NCBI GenBank assembly: GCA_903852585.1
Contig: CAINRG010000013.1
Span: 1 to 34,153, forward strand
Reading direction: 5' to 3'
DNA: 34,153 nucleotides
Source of the DNA: an uncultured Actinomycetes bacterium
GTDB taxonomy: Bacteria > Actinomycetota > Actinomycetes > Nanopelagicales > Nanopelagicaceae
Part shown: in pieces, positions 30,269 through 34,153 of the stretch
Position numbering within the stretch: position 1 is the stretch's first letter
Layout: each line of letters begins with the position of its first letter
The notes under the pieces: generated by a model
Databases searched by the model: none
Told to the model about the DNA's origin: nothing
The model's input: only the letters and a program-made list of their open reading frames with translations
Translations under genes and position numbers: made by a program

Positions 30269-31236
30269 TTCTTTACCTTAATTTGTGATGGAGAAGGCGT
30301 AGGTAGTGGTGATCCGGGAGCAGTTAGATTCGGGGTTGGATTCGGGGTTGGAGTAACAAAAACTGTAACTGTTGGGCGTGGAGTTGGGTTGATAGCCTTA
30401 TTGGGAGCTGAAGTCGGCGCTTGCACGATAACTGAAACAACACCGAGGTCATTGAGATTTGCAAAAGATTTTACGGTTGCTCGTTGTGTCAGAGAGGTTG
30501 TTGTGTGATCAACTTTTGTCACTGCACCAACAGGAAGTCCTGGAATAAAGGGGCGATTATTATCGCTACCTATTGAAATCAGCGAATCCCCAACTTTGAG
30601 AGATCCTGCAGGATCGAGCAGTTCAACAGTGTAGGAACCTGTTCCTGCTCCCATGAGAACTCCGACACTTTGTGATCGAGCGACGCGTACCCCGATACGA
30701 AATGTTGGGTCGCTCATCAATAAGACAATTGATGAATTGGAGGTTGAATCCTTGATGACGCCTACGAGTCCATTTTCAGAAATTACTGTCATATTCTTTT
30801 GAATACCGCTGCCAGTTCCAGCATCAAGAGTGAGAGTCTGGCTAAATGTCGAAGCCGATCCGCGGCCTATAACTCGAGCCGAGACAGTTTTGTAACTTCC
30901 ACGTCCAGCTAAATCTAAAACATTGCGAAGTTGAGCAAGTTGGCCTTTTACATCCGCTGAGAAGGCAGCTTCCTTTTTGAGTGCTGCATTCGCGCTCTTC
31001 AAGTCGGCGATTTCAGCTTTTGTTTTTCCAAAATTCTTTACATCAGACATAAACCGACCTACTGGGGCGAAAATATCTGAAGCAGCTTTTTGAATTGGCG
31101 AAAGAACGGTCTGAGTTATGTTTCGAGACCCAGCTGTAATTCCAACGCCACGTAAATCTAGGGTGATGAGAAGGAGTGATGAGACAAGAAGAATCACGAG
31201 CAAGAGTCTGGAACGATTGCTCCCGCCACGTGCCAT
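30265..31236 (-). CDS. mreC: Cell shape-determining protein MreC
   Basis: Bitopic membrane protein that activates the RodA-PBP2 synthase from outside the membrane. The 323 residues show one membrane helix (about 10-27), a coiled-coil region (about 65-100, KTKAEIADLKSANAALKKEAAF) and the beta-domain with ARVIGRGSASTFSQTLTLDAGTGSGIQKNMTVISENGLVGVI. The tail is a Pro/Thr-rich extension with repeated TPxPT elements, likely disordered and periplasmic-side. AAGGAG lies seven bases before the ATG. It follows mreB by 43 bases. Confidence 0.94.
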   Translation of the reverse strand: MARGGSNRSRLLLVILLVSSLLLITLDLRGVGITAGSRNITQTVLSPIQKAASDIFAPVGRFMSDVKNFGKTKAEIADLKSANAALKKEAAFSADVKGQLAQLRNVLDLAGRGSYKTVSARVIGRGSASTFSQTLTLDAGTGSGIQKNMTVISENGLVGVIKDSTSNSSIVLLMSDPTFRIGVRVARSQSVGVLMGAGTGSYTVELLDPAGSLKVGDSLISIGSDNNRPFIPGLPVGAVTKVDHTTTSLTQRATVKSFANLNDLGVVSVIVQAPTSAPNKAINPTPRPTVTVFVTPTPNPTPNLTAPGSPLPTPSPSQIKVKK

Positions 31237-31279
31237 ATGAATCTCCTTGCTGTCTTACATCAAATCAATTGTGAAGGAT

Positions 31280-32323
31280 TTAACGACGAGGTTCTGAAAT
31301 CAATACCTTCTCGAGAGCTTCAAACTCTTCAATACATTTTCCTGAACCTTCAGCAACGGCATTGAGTGGACGTTCGCAGATATGAACAGGCATTCCTGTT
31401 TCCTGACGAAGGCGCTCATCAAGACCACGAAGAAGTGCACCGCCGCCAGTGAGAACGATTCCACGATCCATGAGATCACTTGCTAGCTCAGGTGGTGTCT
31501 TATCCAATGTGCTCTTTACCGCATTAACAATCTGATTTACAGGCTCTTCAAGTGCCTTACGGATATCTTCTGCAGATACCAAGATGGTCTTTGGAAGACC
31601 GGTTGCTAGATCGCGACCACGGATTTCAGCATCAGGCTCATTTGGAAGGCGATAAGCCGATCCAATTGCCATCTTAATTTCCTCAGCAGTGCGCTCACCA
31701 AGAAGAAGTGAATATTCGCGCTTTACCCAGTCAATAATTGCTTGATCGAGCTCATCTCCACCAACGCGAATTGAGAGAGCCGTAACGATTCCGCCAAGTG
31801 AAATAACTGCAACTTCAGTTGTTCCTCCGCCGATATCAACGACCATGTTTCCTGTTGGCTCGTGAATGGGAAGTCCAGCACCGATAGCTGCTGCCATTGG
31901 CTCTTCAATAATGTAAACCTTTCGAGCACCAGCTGCGTATCCAGCATCTTTTACTGCGCGTTGTTCAACGCCTGTAATACCTGATGGAACGCACACAACG
32001 ATACGAGGCTTTGCAAGATAACGACGCTTATGAACTTTCTGGATGAAGTAACGGAGCATACGTTCTGTTGTGTCAAAGTCAGCGATAACACCATCCTTCA
32101 AAGGACGGATTGCGACGATATTTCCTGGAGTACGGCCAATCATTCGCTTTGCTTCAATACCGACAGCAAGGATTGCACCCGTATCTTGGTTAACTGCAAC
32201 GACAGAAGGCTCGTTAAGAACGATACCGCGACCACGTACATAAACAAGTGTGTTAGCTGTTCCAAGATCGACAGCCATATCACGCCCGATGAAATTCATA
32301 CGTGATGGATTCTTCTCGCTCAT
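31280..32323 (-). CDS. mreB: Rod shape-determining actin homologue MreB
   Basis: Filament-forming ATPase that guides side-wall synthesis. [25 protein letters not shown] (phosphate 1), [18 protein letters not shown] (phosphate 2) and [18 protein letters not shown] (adenosine motif) are all intact. I choose the ATG at 32323 ([21 protein letters not shown], 347 residues) because AAGGAAG lies nine bases before it. The upstream ATG at 32347 overlaps the ndk stop and has no binding site. An intact MreB with mreC, mreD, mrdA and rodA predicts dispersed side-wall growth, unlike polar-growing mycobacteria, which lack MreB. Confidence 0.96.
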   Translation of the reverse strand: MSEKNPSRMNFIGRDMAVDLGTANTLVYVRGRGIVLNEPSVVAVNQDTGAILAVGIEAKRMIGRTPGNIVAIRPLKDGVIADFDTTERMLRYFIQKVHKRRYLAKPRIVVCVPSGITGVEQRAVKDAGYAAGARKVYIIEEPMAAAIGAGLPIHEPTGNMVVDIGGGTTEVAVISLGGIVTALSIRVGGDELDQAIIDWVKREYSLLLGERTAEEIKMAIGSAYRLPNEPDAEIRGRDLATGLPKTILVSAEDIRKALEEPVNQIVNAVKSTLDKTPPELASDLMDRGIVLTGGGALLRGLDERLRQETGMPVHICERPLNAVAEGSGKCIEEFEALEKVLISEPRR

Positions 32324-32346
32324 TACTTCACTCTTCCTTATTCTCA

Positions 32347-32781
32347 TTACATTGCCACTTCAGGGAACCAGATGCTGATTTCACGATTTGCTGACTCGAC
32401 AGAATCAGAACCGTGCACAATATTTTGTACAACCTTTGTGCCTTGATCGCGGGCGAGATCGCCGCGGATGGTGCCAGGTTCTGCGGTTGTTGGGTCCGTT
32501 GTGCCGGCCAACTTACGGAAACCTTCGATGACACGATTTCCTTCTGCAATGATTGCTACGACAGGACCGGAAAGCATGAACTCAAGAAGTGGTTCGTAAA
32601 ATGGCTTTCCTTCGTGTTCGGCATAATGCTGTGCAAGAGTTGCGCGATCTGGTTGAATCATCTTGAGAGATGAAACAACATAACCTTTTCGCTCAATGCG
32701 AGCAATAACTTCGCCAACCAATGAGCGTCGAACGCCATCAGGCTTTACGAGTACGAGAGTGCGTTCCTGTTGTGTAGTCAC
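32347..32781 (-). CDS. ndk: Nucleoside diphosphate kinase
   Basis: Equilibrates nucleoside di- and triphosphates through a phosphohistidine. The 144 residues carry [11 protein letters not shown], the active-site His123 in [16 protein letters not shown], and a normal length. Translation starts at GTG (32781); the nearby ATG is in another frame and stops at once. No Shine-Dalgarno is visible, but TAGAAT ends six bases before the GTG, so the mRNA is probably leaderless. The stop touches a possible mreB start. Order folC-DUF4233-ndk is the same as in mycobacteria. Confidence 0.97.
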   Translation of the reverse strand: MTTQQERTLVLVKPDGVRRSLVGEVIARIERKGYVVSSLKMIQPDRATLAQHYAEHEGKPFYEPLLEFMLSGPVVAIIAEGNRVIEGFRKLAGTTDPTTAEPGTIRGDLARDQGTKVVQNIVHGSDSVESANREISIWFPEVAM

Positions 32782-32787
32782 GAGCGC

Positions 32788-32793
32788 ATTCTA
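32788..32793 (-). promoter_or_regulatory. -10 box of a leaderless ndk transcript
   Basis: TAGAAT on the minus strand has five of six TATAAT bases and ends six bases before the GTG start, with no ribosome binding site between. The -35 region is poor (TTAAGG or TTTAAG at 17-18 bases). If real, ndk-mreB transcription starts here, separately from folC. Confidence 0.45.
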
Positions 32794-32812
32794 TTGGCTC
32801 GGCAGGATTCCC

Positions 32813-33154
32813 TTAAATCGAGGGTTTTGAATCCCGTTCAGCCACCAATTTCGCACGAATAGCCTCACCCTTGCGTCCAAGGAAATAGGCCACAATCCAG
32901 AGCCCAGCGAATAGAGCTCCGATGAAATACATCGAGGGAACCGCAACGCCGTAAGAAATGAGGGCGATTTGTAGAACGCTGCCGAGAATCCAACCTGTTC
33001 GCTTCTTCATCATTCCCGCTGTGAGAAGGCAGAGAATTGCAATTACCCCGCCCAATGAAAGTGCGAGAGCGCCGTGATCTTGCATCGCAAGAAGGAGAGC
33101 AAATCCCATTACAAGCGATTCCATGGTGATGACCGCTGCGCCAAGAATTCTCAT
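32813..33154 (-). CDS. DUF4233 family small membrane protein
   Basis: Function unknown. The 113 residues form about four membrane segments (SLVMGFALLLAM, ALSLGGVIAILCLLTAGM, ILGSVLQIALISYGV, MYFIGALFAGLWIVAYFLG) and a short basic cytoplasmic-looking tail. It matches DUF4233, an actinobacterial family found between folC and ndk, and lies in exactly that place here. It overlaps the folC stop by four bases (ATGA), so translation is probably coupled to folC. Confidence 0.85.
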   Translation of the reverse strand: MRILGAAVITMESLVMGFALLLAMQDHGALALSLGGVIAILCLLTAGMMKKRTGWILGSVLQIALISYGVAVPSMYFIGALFAGLWIVAYFLGRKGEAIRAKLVAERDSKPSI

Positions 33155-34153
33155 TCTTTTGTATCCGAAAGTCTGCGCAGGATTGAACGGCTCTCTCCAG
33201 CAGTCACAACAGAACCGGTGATGACTACTGCCGATATTCCATCACTTGTCTGATTAATCAAAGTGCATTGTTCAATAGATGTTGTGATTGCAGTTCGGAG
33301 ATCTGGCTCTTTGAAGACGCGCTCCGCGCCAAAAACAGAGACTGCTTCGGCGAAAAGTTTATCTACCGGCATAGCTCGGTCCGATGAATTTTGAGTTACT
33401 ACAAGGCGATCGATGACGGGCTCGAGTTCGAGAAGAACTCCTCGAACATCCTTCTCCCCTAAAATCGAAAGAACTCCGAAGATTGTTTCAAAATCGAATT
33501 CAGTTTTAAGTGTCTCGGCAAATGCATGTGCACCATGTGGATTGTGCGCGGCATCGACTATGACCGTTGGGTCACGATAGAGAACCTCGCAACGTCCTGG
33601 TGATGTGACGTTTGCAAATGCATTTCGTACAAGCTCTTCATCTAGTTTTACTCCAGCAAATGCTTCCACTGAAGCTAGAGCAAGTGCTGCATTTGATGCT
33701 TGGTGAGCACCGTAGAGTGGAATGAAGATATCGGTATAAATTCCATGAATTCCATTGATGGCAACCATTTGGCCACCCACGGCAATATCGCGACGCGCGA
33801 CGGAGAATTCCAAACCTTCTCGGTAAGGGATTGCGGCCTTCTCGAGAACCTTTGCAGTCAAAACTTTTGCAACTTCGACTGGTTGGGCTGCAAGGACAAC
33901 ATGAGATTCTGGTTTTATAATTCCTGCTTTTGTTTCAGCTATCTCTTCAAGAGTTTCGCCTAAATATTCGGTGTGATCAAGCCCTATTGGAGTGATCACT
34001 GAAACTTGGCTAGAAACAACATTTGTTGAATCCCATGCGCCGCCCATGCCTGCTTCAATGACTGCAACATCGACTGGGTATTCAGCAAATGCAACGAAAG
34101 CCAAAGCTGTCATCGCTTCAAAAAATGAAAGCGGATGAGGTTGTCGGCTATCA
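33151..34153 (-). CDS. folC: Folylpolyglutamate synthase / dihydrofolate synthase, 5' end beyond window
   Basis: Adds glutamate to folates and may also make dihydrofolate. The frame is open to the window edge, so about 333 residues are visible and the N-terminal P-loop part is missing. I read HPLSFFEAMTALAFVAFAEYPVDVAVIEAGMGGAWDSTNV at the cut end, the central FolC signature, then GLDHTEYLGETLEEIAETKAGI and VDAAHNPHGAHAFAETL. The internal ATG at 34113 is not the real start. Paired with DUF4233 and ndk. Confidence 0.94.
   Translation of the reverse strand, partial: DSRQPHPLSFFEAMTALAFVAFAEYPVDVAVIEAGMGGAWDSTNVVSSQVSVITPIGLDHTEYLGETLEEIAETKAGIIKPESHVVLAAQPVEVAKVLTAKVLEKAAIPYREGLEFSVARRDIAVGGQMVAINGIHGIYTDIFIPLYGAHQASNAALALASVEAFAGVKLDEELVRNAFANVTSPGRCEVLYRDPTVIVDAAHNPHGAHAFAETLKTEFDFETIFGVLSILGEKDVRGVLLELEPVIDRLVVTQNSSDRAMPVDKLFAEAVSVFGAERVFKEPDLRTAITTSIEQCTLINQTSDGISAVVITGSVVTAGESRSILRRLSDTKE

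Noticed and set aside
32324-32347. Upstream ATG of mreB overlapping the ndk stop
   Set aside because: No ribosome binding site and eight extra residues not typical of MreB; the next ATG has AAGGAAG nine bases upstream.

Overview
The window reads as a chromosomal segment from a small-genome, moderate-GC actinobacterium. The best guess is a freshwater acI/Nanopelagicales-type organism (Planktophila or Nanopelagicus relatives). This rests on protein character, very tight gene packing, actinobacterial gene orders (xerC near rpsB-tsf-pyrH-frr-cdsA; folC-DUF4233-ndk ... rne-rplU-rpmA-obg-proB-proA) and base composition well below that of streptomycetes or mycobacteria. The assignment is inferred from memory of these families and was not computed. 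All genes are on the minus strand except one serine hydrolase, so transcription runs from high to low coordinates.

Layout in transcription order. (1) 34153-32347: folC (5' end cut by the window), a DUF4233 membrane protein, and ndk. (2) 32323-26494: the elongasome operon mreB-mreC-mreD-mrdA(PBP2)-rodA, with ATGA-type overlaps from mreC onward. (3) 26493-23989: a 255-base structured leader, then RNase E/G carrying a perfect 12-bp tandem repeat in its tail. (4) 23874-20888: rplU-rpmA, a strong intrinsic terminator, then obg-proB. (5) 20898-19759: the only plus-strand gene, a NylB/class-C-type serine hydrolase inserted between proB and proA, overlapping the proB end inside a palindrome. (6) 19728-13480: proA, gatC-gatA-gatB and ilvD. 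(7) 13479-13289: a compact attenuator with promoter, apparently leaderless 12-residue leader peptide containing Val-Val-Ile, a 10-bp hairpin over the leader stop codon, and an intrinsic terminator. (8) 13282-4702: the amino-acid operon ilvB-ilvN-ilvC-serA-leuB-ilvE-cimA, almost without spacers. (9) 4684-1: xerC, rpsB-tsf, pyrH, frr and the start of cdsA.

The amino-acid block supplies acetolactate synthase, ketol-acid reductoisomerase, dihydroxyacid dehydratase and transaminase for Val/Ile/Leu, a LeuB that can serve both leucine and the citramalate route, and CimA, which makes 2-oxobutyrate from pyruvate and acetyl-CoA. Isoleucine may therefore be made without threonine deaminase. SerA is embedded in the same transcript. 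leuA, leuCD and ilvA are not in the window.

The most interesting non-gene signals are the ilvB attenuator, several -10-like boxes placed 6-7 bases before start codons (candidate leaderless mRNAs), the palindrome holding two convergent stop codons, the structured rne leader and the rne repeat. I see no CRISPR array, phage, insertion sequence, tRNA or rRNA. No stretch longer than 300 bases lacks a gene.
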